From an uncultured Coriobacteriaceae bacterium (GTDB lineage Bacteria > Actinomycetota > Coriobacteriia > Coriobacteriales > Coriobacteriaceae), in contig CASFXG010000023.1 of assembly GCA_949298635.1 (NCBI GenBank), forward strand, positions 1 to 64,000: DNA of 64,000 bases. Reading direction: 5' to 3'. Position numbers and translations under genes: made by a program. Shown one piece after another: positions 15,985 through 24,098 of this stretch. Every line of letters begins with the position of its first letter. Positions within the stretch are counted from its first letter, which is position 1. Below the pieces are notes generated by a model. That model saw nothing but the letters and a program-made list of their open reading frames with translations, was not told the DNA's origin and did no database searches.

Positions 15985-16836
15985 ATGCTGGTAACGACGA
16001 AGGAAATGCTGCTTGACGCGCAGAAGAATCACTATGCCGTCGGCGCGTTCAACGTTGAGAACCTCGAGTTCGTCATGGCCGTGCTTGCGGCCGCCGAGGA
16101 GACGAAGTCCCCGGTGATCATGCAGACGACGCCCGGCACCATCAAGACCGCCGGCCTGGACTACTTCTACGGCATGGTGAAGGCCGCGGCCGAGCGCGCG
16201 AGCGTGCCGGTGGCTCTCCACCTCGACCACGGCGACGGCTATGACCGCTGCATGCAGGCCCTGCGCACGGGCTACACCTCTGTCATGATCGACGGCTCCC
16301 ACGAGACCTTCGAGGACAACATCGCCCTCACCAAGCTCGTGGCCGACGCTGGCCGCGCCATGGGTGTGCCTGTCGAGGCCGAGCTCGGCAAGGTTGGCGG
16401 CAAGGAGGATGACGGCCCGGCAGTCGAGGGCGAGAACCCCTACACCGACCCCGACGAGGCCAAGGAGTTCGTCGAGCGCACCGGCTGCACGTCCCTCGCC
16501 ATCGGCGTGGGCACCGCGCACGGCGTCTACACCGAGACCCCGCACATCGAGCAGGACGTCGTGAAGGCCATCCGCGCCGCCGTCGACGTACCGCTCGTGC
16601 TCCACGGCACCTCCGGCGTGCCCGACGAGCAGGTCGCCGAGGCCGTGAAGAACGGCATTTGCAAGGTCAACTACGCCACCGAGCTGCGTCAGGCCTACAC
16701 CAAGGGCTACATGGCGTTCATGGCCGAGAATCCGAACGTCTTCGATCCGAAGAAGCCCGCTAAGCAGGGTATGGCCGAGATCACCAAGATCGTGACGATT
16801 CGCATGGAGAATCTCGGATCGGTCGGCCGCGCGTAA
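15985..16836 (+). CDS. Class II fructose/tagatose-bisphosphate aldolase
   Basis: 283-aa zinc-dependent aldolase cleaving a ketohexose 1,6-bisphosphate to dihydroxyacetone phosphate and glyceraldehyde 3-phosphate. Zinc ligands are His82 (ALHLDHGD), His179 (GVGTAHGVY) and His207 (LVLHGTSG). The GatY/KbaY and Fba families cannot be separated by eye; the neighbouring PfkB kinase and AgaS favour tagatose-1,6-bisphosphate. It is the last gene of the amino-sugar cluster and is followed by a large hairpin. It may also serve glycolysis if no other aldolase exists. Confidence 0.9.
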   Translation: MLVTTKEMLLDAQKNHYAVGAFNVENLEFVMAVLAAAEETKSPVIMQTTPGTIKTAGLDYFYGMVKAAAERASVPVALHLDHGDGYDRCMQALRTGYTSVMIDGSHETFEDNIALTKLVADAGRAMGVPVEAELGKVGGKEDDGPAVEGENPYTDPDEAKEFVERTGCTSLAIGVGTAHGVYTETPHIEQDVVKAIRAAVDVPLVLHGTSGVPDEQVAEAVKNGICKVNYATELRQAYTKGYMAFMAENPNVFDPKKPAKQGMAEITKIVTIRMENLGSVGRA

Positions 16837-16860
16837 GGCGCTGAGGGCGTCAACCTGACC

Positions 16861-16952
16861 GGGAGCCCCCGGATCCTCCCCTTCGCTTGTCCTCGCTGCG
16901 GAGCTTCGCACCGCAGCTGCGGAATCGCTCAGGGGAGGATTCGGGGGCTCCC
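16861..16952. repeat. Conserved-loop hairpin, copy D (degenerate)
   Basis: 22-bp arms at 16861-16882 and 16931-16952 pair with one mismatch, and an outer GAGGGCGTCAA/TTGACGTCCTC stem extends them. On the minus strand the 48-nt loop has ATTCCGCAG and CGAGGAC, degenerate forms of the loop conserved at 42395, 42724 and 57920. It sits between the convergent ends of the aldolase and cutC genes. The 290-bp gap holds nothing else except the hairpin at 17031. Confidence 0.6.
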
Positions 16953-17030
16953 TTCGTTGACGTCCTCGTGTGCGGGGTTTTCGTGCGCGGGGTGTGAGCG
17001 CGCGCCGCTGCTCGCAAAATGTGCAGAACT

Positions 17031-17084
17031 CGTAGAAAGCTTCAATAAGAGCAACTCAAGAAGCTCTTACTGAAGCTTTCTACG
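17031..17084. repeat. 54-bp hairpin downstream of cutC
   Basis: 22-bp arms (17031-17052 and 17063-17084) pair with one mismatch around a 10-nt loop. It lies 43 nt beyond the cutC stop, and on the plus strand it is followed by TTTT. Probably a bidirectional transcript end for the convergent genes. Confidence 0.6.
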
Positions 17085-17126
17085 CGTTTTACACGATAAG
17101 GAAGTGCGGAAAGCTGGCTCAAGAGG

Positions 17127-17831
17127 CTAGTCCAGTCGCACGATCTTGGTGCCGTGGCACTCGCGTACATCGAGTGCGCGGGCGACTTCTTCAACGTTTT
17201 CGTACGTGATGCCGGCGCCGGGGAGGATGGTGAGCCGCCCTGCGGCGTAGGCGATGAGCCCGCGCAGGCGGTCGAAGTTTGCGGCGATAGGCGTGCCCGC
17301 GCGTCCGCCGTGGGTGAGGATGCGCTCGACGCCCAAGTTCGCCAAGACATCGATGGCGTGCTCCTGCTCGGCATCTTCGAGCTCATCGAATGCCATGTGG
17401 AACGTGACGGCAACGGGAGCGGTCGAGGCACCGGCAAGCGGAACGCTGCATTTGTCGAGCGGCGCCTTGGCGAGTCCGACCAGCTCGGCGGTGAACTCCT
17501 CATCGATTCGGTAGCCCTGCTCGGCGCAGCCGGTAAGGCAGCCGAAAACCACGCCCGTTACGCCGAGGGCGCGCGCCATGCGCAGATCCTCACGCATCAT
17601 GTCTTTTTCGGCATCCGTATACACGAAGTTGCCGCCACGAGGCCGGATCATCGCCATAACCGCGACCTCGCGCGGTGCACAGTACGCGACGGCTCCCTGA
17701 ATGACGCCGAAGCTCGGCGAGGTGCCGCCCACCGAGAGGTTATCGCACAGCTCGATGCGCTTCGCGCCGGCTTCGATGGCGGCGGGTACGCGTTCCATGT
17801 TCTCGGAGCAGAATTCCTTGAGCAGCTCCAT
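17127..17831 (-). CDS. cutC: CutC family protein
   Basis: 234-aa TIM-barrel protein of the CutC family, historically called copper homeostasis protein; the biochemical role is unsettled. Family blocks are AGAKRIELCDNLSVGGTSPS, VMAMIRPRGGNFVYTD and VERILTHGGRAGTP. The ATG at 17831 has AAGGAC upstream; an in-frame start at 17861 is less likely. In this amino-sugar neighbourhood a carbohydrate-related function is possible, but nothing in the sequence proves it. Confidence 0.85.
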   Translation of the reverse strand: MELLKEFCSENMERVPAAIEAGAKRIELCDNLSVGGTSPSFGVIQGAVAYCAPREVAVMAMIRPRGGNFVYTDAEKDMMREDLRMARALGVTGVVFGCLTGCAEQGYRIDEEFTAELVGLAKAPLDKCSVPLAGASTAPVAVTFHMAFDELEDAEQEHAIDVLANLGVERILTHGGRAGTPIAANFDRLRGLIAYAAGRLTILPGAGITYENVEEVARALDVRECHGTKIVRLD

Positions 17832-17933
17832 GATGTGTCCTTCGTATACGGTGGATGTCACTGCTCAATTGTACCGTACGGGCGTATCGGCTCATCTTCC
17901 TAAAACGTCGTGAGTGTGTTGGCGGTTTGCGGA

Positions 17934-17939
17934 TACAAT
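17934..17939 (+). promoter_or_regulatory. -10 element positioned for a leaderless araC-family transcript
   Basis: TACAAT ends 6 nt before the ATG at 17946, and no Shine-Dalgarno sequence lies between. That spacing places the transcription start at or next to the start codon, as in leaderless actinobacterial mRNAs. No convincing -35 hexamer is visible. Confidence 0.5.
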
Positions 17940-17945
17940 GCGAGT

Positions 17946-18878
17946 ATGCGCAACGAGGACCACATAGACTTCGTACCGGGAGGCCGCGAGGAGCGGTTTG
18001 CCGAGATAACGGACGCTTGGCCGTATGTTCTGGAGACGGCAGAGCTCGATCGCTACCCGCAGCTTACCTGTTCGTGGCACTGGCATCGCGAAGTCGAGCT
18101 GTTTTATGTTGAAAGCGGCCAGGTGGAGTACCGCGTGCGCGCCGTTCATCGACACACACTGTTCCCCGAGGGGTCGGCAGGGTTTCTCAACAGCGGGTTT
18201 CTCCATATGACGACGGCGTTGAAGGAAGGGACGGTGCAGCGGCTGCACATCTTTCGACCGGAGCTGCTCGGAGATGTTGGAGGACGGATCAGTCGGCGGT
18301 TCGTAGAGCCGCTTGTTGCGAATCGTCAGGCAGATATGCTCGCGTGGCTGCCAGATCGGGCAGAAGATCGAGCATTCATCGAACTCATGCGCGCCTCATT
18401 CCAGAGCGAGAAGGTGTTAGCCGGGGGCGAATTGGCGACGCGCACGGTGCTTTCGGAAATCTGGGCGAGCGTATTGGAACGGGCGGAGGAGAGCTCACGC
18501 GGCGATGCAGCACCGCTCATGACCGAGCGTGACGTGCGCTTCGAGCAGATGATCGGCTGTATACGGAACCGGTATGCAGAGCCGCTTCGCGTGGTGGACA
18601 TCGCATCCGCCGCCGCATGCAGCGAACGGGATTGCTTCCGCACGTTTCAGGCGTGTTTAGGCATGACACCCATGTGCTATCTCAAGGAATATCGCATTGA
18701 GCAATCGTGTCGGCTGCTTTCATACACCACGCGTCCCATCCGCACCGTGGCGCTGCAATGCGGGTTTTCCACGGCGAGCCAGTTTGGCCTGGCGTTTCGC
18801 TCGATTATGGGCTGTACGCCGTCGCAGTATCGTACAAGATGGCAGAATCTGGATAGTTTGAGGCAGGAAGAACGCTAG
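17946..18878 (+). CDS. AraC-family transcriptional regulator
   Basis: 310 aa. The N-terminal half is a cupin-like sensor with CSWHWHREVELFYVESGQVEYRV (by position, about residues 42-64), typical of sugar-sensing AraC proteins. The C-terminal two helix-turn-helix motifs include VVDIASAAACSERDCFRTFQA and the family signature VALQCGFSTASQFGLAFR. The ATG at 17946 was chosen because the upstream GTG at 17910 would place the TACAAT element inside the gene. No operon partner is evident, so its target is unknown. Confidence 0.88.
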   Translation: MRNEDHIDFVPGGREERFAEITDAWPYVLETAELDRYPQLTCSWHWHREVELFYVESGQVEYRVRAVHRHTLFPEGSAGFLNSGFLHMTTALKEGTVQRLHIFRPELLGDVGGRISRRFVEPLVANRQADMLAWLPDRAEDRAFIELMRASFQSEKVLAGGELATRTVLSEIWASVLERAEESSRGDAAPLMTERDVRFEQMIGCIRNRYAEPLRVVDIASAAACSERDCFRTFQACLGMTPMCYLKEYRIEQSCRLLSYTTRPIRTVALQCGFSTASQFGLAFRSIMGCTPSQYRTRWQNLDSLRQEER

Positions 18879-18948
18879 CGCTCGTGCGGCGCTCAGGTAT
18901 GCTGTTTCTAGCAGAACGCAGATGCACCGAGTGAATGGAGCGCACTGA

Positions 18949-19575
18949 ATGTTGAAGTTTACGCACGTGGTGTTCGATGTCGACGGTACGCTCGTGGATT
19001 CGAGAATGTCGGCGCTCGGCTCACTCCAACAGGTGGTGGGGGAGTACACCGGCATGATTCCCCCTATCGAGGATCTGTATTTTTCCACGGGCATCCCCGG
19101 CGAGAACGCCTTGCGCCAGCTTGGCATCACCGACCCCGCCGCTCTTGTGCGCTGGCGCGAGCTTGCCGGCAAGCTGGCAGATCAGATCACGGTTTTCCCG
19201 GGTATCGTCGAAACGCTCGAGCGTTTGCAACGCTTAGGGTGCACGCTCGGCATCGTTTCTTCGCGTGAGCGCGGCGAGTATGCAGACGAGGTCACGCCGT
19301 TGGGACTCGACCCGTTCTTCCCGGTGCGCATCTTGGTGGAAGATACCGAACAGCATAAGCCGGAGCCGGAGCCCATGCTCGAATACCTGCGTCGTACGGA
19401 AGCCGCGCCGGGCGAGACGCTCTACGTGGGCGATACCATCTACGACATGCGGTGCGCTTTGGGTGCGGGCGTCGATTTCGCCTTTGCTACCTGGGGTGCT
19501 GGGCAGGCGTTCGCCGGTGCGCCCCACGTGCTCTGGCAGCCTGAGGAGATAATTCCGCTGGCACAGGGCGTGTAG
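18949..19575 (+). CDS. HAD-family phosphatase (Gph/PGMB-like)
   Basis: 208-aa haloacid dehalogenase superfamily hydrolase. Motif I is FDVDGTLVDS with nucleophile Asp10 and Asp12, motif II is IVSS, the motif III Lys is in EQHKPEPEPM and motif IV is YVGDTIYD. A helical cap follows motif I, as in phosphoglycolate phosphatase and beta-phosphoglucomutase relatives. Substrate cannot be set from sequence. GGAG lies 8 nt before the ATG. Confidence 0.85.
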   Translation: MLKFTHVVFDVDGTLVDSRMSALGSLQQVVGEYTGMIPPIEDLYFSTGIPGENALRQLGITDPAALVRWRELAGKLADQITVFPGIVETLERLQRLGCTLGIVSSRERGEYADEVTPLGLDPFFPVRILVEDTEQHKPEPEPMLEYLRRTEAAPGETLYVGDTIYDMRCALGAGVDFAFATWGAGQAFAGAPHVLWQPEEIIPLAQGV

Positions 19576-19598
19576 GTCAAAGAACATACTCCGTGCCT

Positions 19599-19655
19599 TG
19601 CGGGGTCGTCGTGCTGGTTTGAACGTGCATCACAAACCAGCACGGCGACCCCGCA
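19599..19655. repeat. Strong GC-rich hairpin after the HAD gene
   Basis: Arms at 19599-19621 and 19633-19655 pair over about 23 bp with one mismatch around an 11-nt loop. It starts 23 nt after the HAD stop codon and lacks a T-run. Confidence 0.6.
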
Positions 19656-19724
19656 TCGTGAACCTGTGCGCAATCTTCGCGTGAGATTACCTGACGTTTT
19701 GTACCCGTCCCAAAATGACACAAT

Positions 19725-19762
19725 CAGCGGCACGAAGGCAGCTTTGTTCCCCTTGTGCCGCT
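19725..19762 (+). terminator. Terminator-like hairpin upstream of pyk
   Basis: AGCGGCAC (19725-19732) pairs with GTGCCGCT (19755-19762), with AAGG/CCTT continuing the stem, followed by ATTTGTTAA. The 302-bp HAD-pyk gap otherwise holds the hairpin at 19599 and an AT-rich stretch around 19806-19835 that probably carries the pyk promoter, which I cannot place exactly. Confidence 0.5.
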
Positions 19763-19877
19763 ATTTGTTAAGCAATCGTCATGGTTCGTCGCAGAGGGCA
19801 CGCTCGTTTGATAAACTGATATACCGGTTAGACGTATTGGCACGAGAGAACCGACGACGAACCAAATGGAGGCATGC

Positions 19878-21338
19878 ATGAACAAGCGCACTAAGATCGT
19901 GTGCACGATGGGTCCGGCGTGTGACGATGAGAACATCCTGCGCGAGATGATTCTCGCCGGCATGAACGTCGCCCGCTTCAATTTCAGCCATGGAAGCCAT
20001 GAAGAGCACCATGAGCGCATGGAGCGTGTGAAGCGCATCTCGCGCGAGCTCAACATCCCTGTCGGCATTCTGCTCGATACCAAGGGCCCCGAGATCCGCA
20101 CGGGCTTCCTCGAGGGTCATGGCAAGGTGATGCTCGAGGCCGGCTCCAAGGTCGTGGTGACGGCCGCCGAGACGAGTGAAGAGCTCCTGGGTACCGCTGA
20201 GCATTTCTATCTCGATCACCTTGAGCTTCCGCGCGAGGTGCATGAGGGCGGTACGATCCTCATCGACGACGGCCTGATTGGCCTCACGGTCGATTCGATC
20301 GACGGTCAGGATATCCACTGCACGGTTGAGAACGGCGGCGCCCTGGGTGAGAAGAAAGGTGTGAACGTTCCGAACGCGCACCTCTCGCTTCCAAGCATGA
20401 CCGAGCAGGATCGCTCCGACATCCTCTTCGGCCTCGAAGAGGGCATCGACTTCATCGCTGCGTCGTTCATTCGCGATGCCGAGGGCGTGAAGGAGATCCG
20501 CGAGCTCTGCCGTGCGAACGGCGGGGACCACGTCGACATCTTCCCCAAGATCGAGTGCGCGCTCGCGGTCTACAACTTCGATGAGATCCTAAAGGCATCC
20601 GACGGCGTGATGGTCGCCCGCGGCGACCTGGGCGTCGAGGTTGCCCCGGAGGTGTGCCCCACCATCCAGAAGGAGATCATCCGCAAGTGCAACGCTGCGT
20701 GCAAGCCGGTCATTACGGCAACGCAGATGCTCGATTCCATGATCCGCAATCCGCGCCCCACGCGTGCCGAGGTCACGGACGTCGCGAACGCGATCGCCGA
20801 CGGCACGGACGCCACGATGCTCTCCGGCGAGTCCGCTGCCGGCAAGTACCCGCTCGAGGCCGTGAAGATGATGGCGCAGATCGCTCTCACCGCCGAGGCG
20901 ACGATTCCCGAGCACAAGCCGTTCGACTTCGAGGCCATCGATCCCGGTCGCAACCTCGTGAACGCGGCGGTGGGTCTTGCCGCGGTTACCACGGCATTCA
21001 ACGTGGGCGCCAAGGCAATCCTCACCCCCACGAATTCCGGCCGCTCCGCGCGCCTCGTGTCAAACTTCCGCCCCGTCCTGCCCATTCAGGCGGTGACGCC
21101 CAACGAGTGGGCCGTGACGAAGATGACCGTGTACTGGGGCGTCGAGCCTATGCTTTCCGGCCGTTCCGTGGGCAGCCTTGCCTACGTGGTCGACAACGCC
21201 GTGGTCGAGGCCAAGATGACGGGCATCGCCAAGCCGGGCGACCTGGTGGTCGTGACCGCTGGCGACCCCGCGGTGAAGGTGAAGCACAACGGCAAGGACG
21301 TCTCCACGAACGTGGTGTACGTCTCGCAGGTTTCGTAG
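19878..21338 (+). CDS. pyk: Pyruvate kinase
   Basis: Converts phosphoenolpyruvate and ADP to pyruvate and ATP. The 486-aa protein starts NKRTKIVCTMGPA and has the catalytic-Lys block DIFPKIECA plus the signature MLDSMIRNPRPTRAEVTDVA. The C-terminal allosteric domain is present, without the extra PEP-utiliser-like extension of bacillar enzymes. GGAGG 5 nt before 19878 supports that ATG over the one at 19866. It is monocistronic, with a terminator at 21381. Confidence 0.95.
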   Translation: MNKRTKIVCTMGPACDDENILREMILAGMNVARFNFSHGSHEEHHERMERVKRISRELNIPVGILLDTKGPEIRTGFLEGHGKVMLEAGSKVVVTAAETSEELLGTAEHFYLDHLELPREVHEGGTILIDDGLIGLTVDSIDGQDIHCTVENGGALGEKKGVNVPNAHLSLPSMTEQDRSDILFGLEEGIDFIAASFIRDAEGVKEIRELCRANGGDHVDIFPKIECALAVYNFDEILKASDGVMVARGDLGVEVAPEVCPTIQKEIIRKCNAACKPVITATQMLDSMIRNPRPTRAEVTDVANAIADGTDATMLSGESAAGKYPLEAVKMMAQIALTAEATIPEHKPFDFEAIDPGRNLVNAAVGLAAVTTAFNVGAKAILTPTNSGRSARLVSNFRPVLPIQAVTPNEWAVTKMTVYWGVEPMLSGRSVGSLAYVVDNAVVEAKMTGIAKPGDLVVVTAGDPAVKVKHNGKDVSTNVVYVSQVS

Positions 21339-21380
21339 CGGGAGCACATGGGACATAAACGCCCAGGGCTGAACGCGATT

Positions 21381-21422
21381 GGGGCGGGTGCTGCTACGTG
21401 GCAACACCCGCCCCGTTTCTTA
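21381..21422 (+). terminator. Intrinsic terminator of pyk
   Basis: GGGGCGGGTG (21381-21390) pairs perfectly with CACCCGCCCC (21405-21414), followed by GTTTCTTA. It lies 43 nt after the pyk stop and could also serve the convergent ltaE transcript. Confidence 0.65.
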
Positions 21423-21466
21423 TGGCAATGCCGTGTGCGGAAGCAGCGGCGCGTCCCAGATGTCGC

Positions 21467-22549
21467 TTACGCGCGCAGCGATGCAGCGAACGCGACGGCT
21501 TCGCGCACGGCCTCCTCGGGCGTAGCCCAGCTCGTAACGAAGCGCACGAGCTCGCGTCCAGCTCCCAGAGGATCTTCGCCCGCGGTGGGTTCGCAGCCCA
21601 AGGTCTCGGCGAGTTGGCGCGCTTCGGCGGACGTCGCCCAGAAGAACTGCTGGTTGCCCGCTGTTTCGAGTAGCGGCTCGTAGCCGGCGTCGCGAAGCCC
21701 TGTTGCGAGCTCGCTCGCCATGGCGTTTGCGTGCCGCGCCATCTGCCAATAGAGCACATGGCCGGCATCGTCGCGCGTCGCAGGGTCGAAGGCGGCTTCA
21801 AACATCACGCCCATAATGCGGCCTTTTGCGGTGAGCTGCCCTGCGCGCTTGGTGAGGTAGGGGAGCCGTGCGCAGGCGCGCTGTCCGCGTGCGGTGCGCG
21901 GATTGAGTACGAGCGCCTCGCCGAAGAGCATGCCGTTCTTGGTTCCGCCCAGGGTGAACGCATCGGCGCGCTCGGCGATATGTTGGATCGTGAGGTCTCC
22001 GCCTGCGGCCATGCAGCCGCTCGCCATGCGGGCTCCGTCGACGTATACGGCCAGATCGCGTGCTTCAGCCCAATCGCAGAGCGCGTCGAACTGGGCACGG
22101 CCGTACACGTATCCCAGCTCGCTCGTCTGTGAAAGGTACAGCATGCCAGGCTGGGTGGTGGCTGCCCCGTTTGCCACGGCGGCAGCCCAAAGCTGATCCA
22201 TGCCTTCGCAGGTTAAGCGGCCAAGCGGGTCGTGCGTGGCGAGCAGGCGGCGGCCGTGTGCCTCGATAGCTCCCGTTTCATGAATGGTGGGATGCGCATC
22301 GGCCGCGCAGAGCGGGCCTTCGAATTCTTCGGTGAGCGCGGTGATGGCGAGGATGTTCGCCGGCGTTCCGCCCGGCACGAAGCTCACATGGGCATCTGGC
22401 TGCGCGATCTCTGCCCGGATATACTCCGCCGCCTTGGCGCAATGCTCGTCTGCGCCGTAGCCTACCGCCTGCTCGAGATTCGTGCGAACGAGCGCATCGA
22501 GAATGTGGGGATGGGCGCCTTCGCTGTAATCGTTGCGAAACTGGTGCAT
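21467..22549 (-). CDS. ltaE: Low-specificity threonine/beta-hydroxy-amino-acid aldolase
   Basis: 360-aa fold type I PLP enzyme cleaving threonine or allo-threonine to glycine and acetaldehyde. It begins HQFRNDYSEGAHPHIL, the family's usual start; the PLP-binding Lys lies in FTLGGTKNGMLFGEA and the cofactor Asp in AVYVDGARMAS. The ATG at 22549 is preceded by GGAGG with a 6-nt gap; an ATG at 22576 is less likely. It diverges from hisS. Confidence 0.9.
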   Translation of the reverse strand: MHQFRNDYSEGAHPHILDALVRTNLEQAVGYGADEHCAKAAEYIRAEIAQPDAHVSFVPGGTPANILAITALTEEFEGPLCAADAHPTIHETGAIEAHGRRLLATHDPLGRLTCEGMDQLWAAAVANGAATTQPGMLYLSQTSELGYVYGRAQFDALCDWAEARDLAVYVDGARMASGCMAAGGDLTIQHIAERADAFTLGGTKNGMLFGEALVLNPRTARGQRACARLPYLTKRAGQLTAKGRIMGVMFEAAFDPATRDDAGHVLYWQMARHANAMASELATGLRDAGYEPLLETAGNQQFFWATSAEARQLAETLGCEPTAGEDPLGAGRELVRFVTSWATPEEAVREAVAFAASLRA

Positions 22550-22583
22550 CTGTGCCTCCAACCGGTTCGTTCCCATGACGCAT

Positions 22584-22591
22584 ACTATAAT
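22584..22591. promoter_or_regulatory. Overlapping bidirectional -10 elements between ltaE and hisS
   Basis: The octamer ACTATAAT reads TATAAT on the plus strand (22586-22591, toward hisS) and TATAGT on the minus strand (22589-22584, toward ltaE). Both have plausible start distances. No strong -35 hexamer is visible on either side. Confidence 0.45.
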
Positions 22592-22615
22592 GGTTGGCCG
22601 AATCGCGAAAGCCCG

Positions 22616-22656
22616 CGCATGTCCCAAAATGCACCTGTCCCTTTTTGGGACATGCG
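22616..22656. repeat. GTCCCAAAA hairpin in the hisS leader
   Basis: Arms CGCATGTCCCAAAA (22616-22629) and TTTTGGGACATGCG (22643-22656) pair perfectly over 14 bp around a 13-nt loop containing CCTGTCCC. It lies in the 5' leader, 23 nt before the hisS start. The GGGACA core links it to the other GGGAC hairpins here. I see no T-box features. Confidence 0.65.
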
Positions 22657-22678
22657 TGGGCGTATGGAAAGGATCGCT

Positions 22679-24007
22679 ATGCAGGCACAGAAGGCAGAGG
22701 GTACGCGCGACCTCATGGGACGCGAGATGCGCGACTGGCAGCGCATGCAGCGCATCGCGGCCGAGGTGTTCGAGCCGTACGGTTTCGACCCCATCGAGAC
22801 GCCGGCGATCGAGCAGCTCGATGTGTTCGTGCATGGCATTGGCCAGTCAACGGACGTGGTGCGCAAGGAGATGTTCCGCGTCTTCTCGGGCGCGAACTTC
22901 GAGCGCGTGCTCGCCGAGGGTACCGATGCGAAGCTCAAGGCCAAGCAGAGGCTGGCGCTCCGCCCCGAAGGCACCGCCGGCGTGGTGCGCTCGGTGGTGG
23001 AGAACAACCTCGTGCCGCAGGGCGGCTCGCCCGTCAAGCTGTACTACGCGGAGGCGATGTTTCGCGGCGAGCGTCCTCAGAAGGGTCGCCTGCGCCAGTT
23101 CCACCAGGTGGGCATCGAGTGGCTCGGTGCGCCCGACCCTGCGGCAGATGCCGAGTGCATCATCATGCTCATGGAGCTCTACCGTCGCATGGGCTTCGAC
23201 CTCTCGAAGCTCCGTCTGCTCATCAACAGCATGGGCGACCCGGCGTGCCGGCCGGCGTATCGCGAGCGCGTGCGCTCGTTCATCCTCGAGCATGCAGATG
23301 AGATGTGCGACGAGTGCCGCGAGCGCGCCGAGTTGAACCCCCTGCGCGCCTTCGATTGCAAGAACGACCACTGCCGCGAGGTCATGAAGGCGGCGCCGCT
23401 TATGCGCGACGAACTGTGCGACGAGTGCCGCGAGCATTATAACCAGGTCAAGCGCTACCTCGATGCGGCGGGTATCGCGTACGTGGAGGATCCCACGCTC
23501 GTGCGCGGCCTCGATTACTACACGCGCACGGTGTTCGAAGTGGAGGCTCCGGGTGCCGGCGTGGGCTCGATTGGCGGCGGCGGTCGCTACGACGGGCTCG
23601 TGGAGCTCGAGGGCGGCAGACCGACGCCGGGCGTGGGCTTCGCCGTGGGCTTCGAGCGGGCGATGCTCGCGCTCGAGGCGTTCGGCATCGAGACGGCGGA
23701 CGAGGTCGCCCCCTGCGTCTATGTGGCAAATGCCGGTGACGAGCTGCGCGAGACGGTGTTCTCGCTTGCACACGAGCTCCGGAGCGCAGGCATTCGCACC
23801 GAGGCGAATTACCAGGGACGCTCGCTCAAGAGCCAGTTCAAGCAGGCCGATAAGCTCGGCGCGGCGCTCATGGTCGTCGTGGGCGGCGACGAGCTCGCCC
23901 AGGGCGCGGTGCGCGTGCGCGATATGGCGACGCACGAAGAGACGCTCGTTCCGCGCGACGCCCTGGTTGACGAGGTACGTTCGAGGCTCGGCTCGGTGGG
24001 ACGATAA
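22679..24007 (+). CDS. hisS: Histidyl-tRNA synthetase
   Basis: 442-aa class II aminoacyl-tRNA synthetase. It starts QKAEGTRDLMGREM, motif 2 is around YYAEAMFRGERPQKGRLRQF, the histidine-specific blocks are LVRGLDYYTRTVFE and GGGGRYDGLVE, and motif 3 contains GVGFAVGFERAML. A C-terminal anticodon-binding domain follows. GGAAAGGA precedes the ATG at 22679. The two CDECRE segments with FDCKNDHC in the insertion domain are common in Gram-positive HisRS. Confidence 0.95.
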   Translation: MQAQKAEGTRDLMGREMRDWQRMQRIAAEVFEPYGFDPIETPAIEQLDVFVHGIGQSTDVVRKEMFRVFSGANFERVLAEGTDAKLKAKQRLALRPEGTAGVVRSVVENNLVPQGGSPVKLYYAEAMFRGERPQKGRLRQFHQVGIEWLGAPDPAADAECIIMLMELYRRMGFDLSKLRLLINSMGDPACRPAYRERVRSFILEHADEMCDECRERAELNPLRAFDCKNDHCREVMKAAPLMRDELCDECREHYNQVKRYLDAAGIAYVEDPTLVRGLDYYTRTVFEVEAPGAGVGSIGGGGRYDGLVELEGGRPTPGVGFAVGFERAMLALEAFGIETADEVAPCVYVANAGDELRETVFSLAHELRSAGIRTEANYQGRSLKSQFKQADKLGAALMVVVGGDELAQGAVRVRDMATHEETLVPRDALVDEVRSRLGSVGR

Positions 24008-24009
24008 GA

Positions 24010-24070
24010 CCTGGTGTGATTGTCCCATCTTGGCGAGGTGGGACTTTGAGGCCTGGTGTGATTGTCCCAT
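24010..24070. repeat. 19-bp direct repeat with hairpin between hisS and ppc
   Basis: CCTGGTGTGATTGTCCCAT occurs exactly at 24010-24028 and 24052-24070. Within the first unit GTCCCA (24022-24027) pairs with TGGGAC (24039-24044). The GTCCCA element links it to the other GGGAC hairpins. It occupies nearly all of the hisS-ppc gap. Confidence 0.7.
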
Positions 24071-24098
24071 TGACGGCAAGGATGACGAGGGGATTGCT

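Noticed and set aside
22592-22678. T-box leader for hisS
   Set aside because: The leader is under 90 nt, lacks the conserved T-box sequence and contains only the GTCCCAAAA repeat hairpin.
23463-24098. ppc reading frame extended upstream to 23463
   Set aside because: The extension lies in hisS in another frame and has shadow-type composition. The ATG at 24099 with GAGGGG gives the normal PEPC N-terminus.
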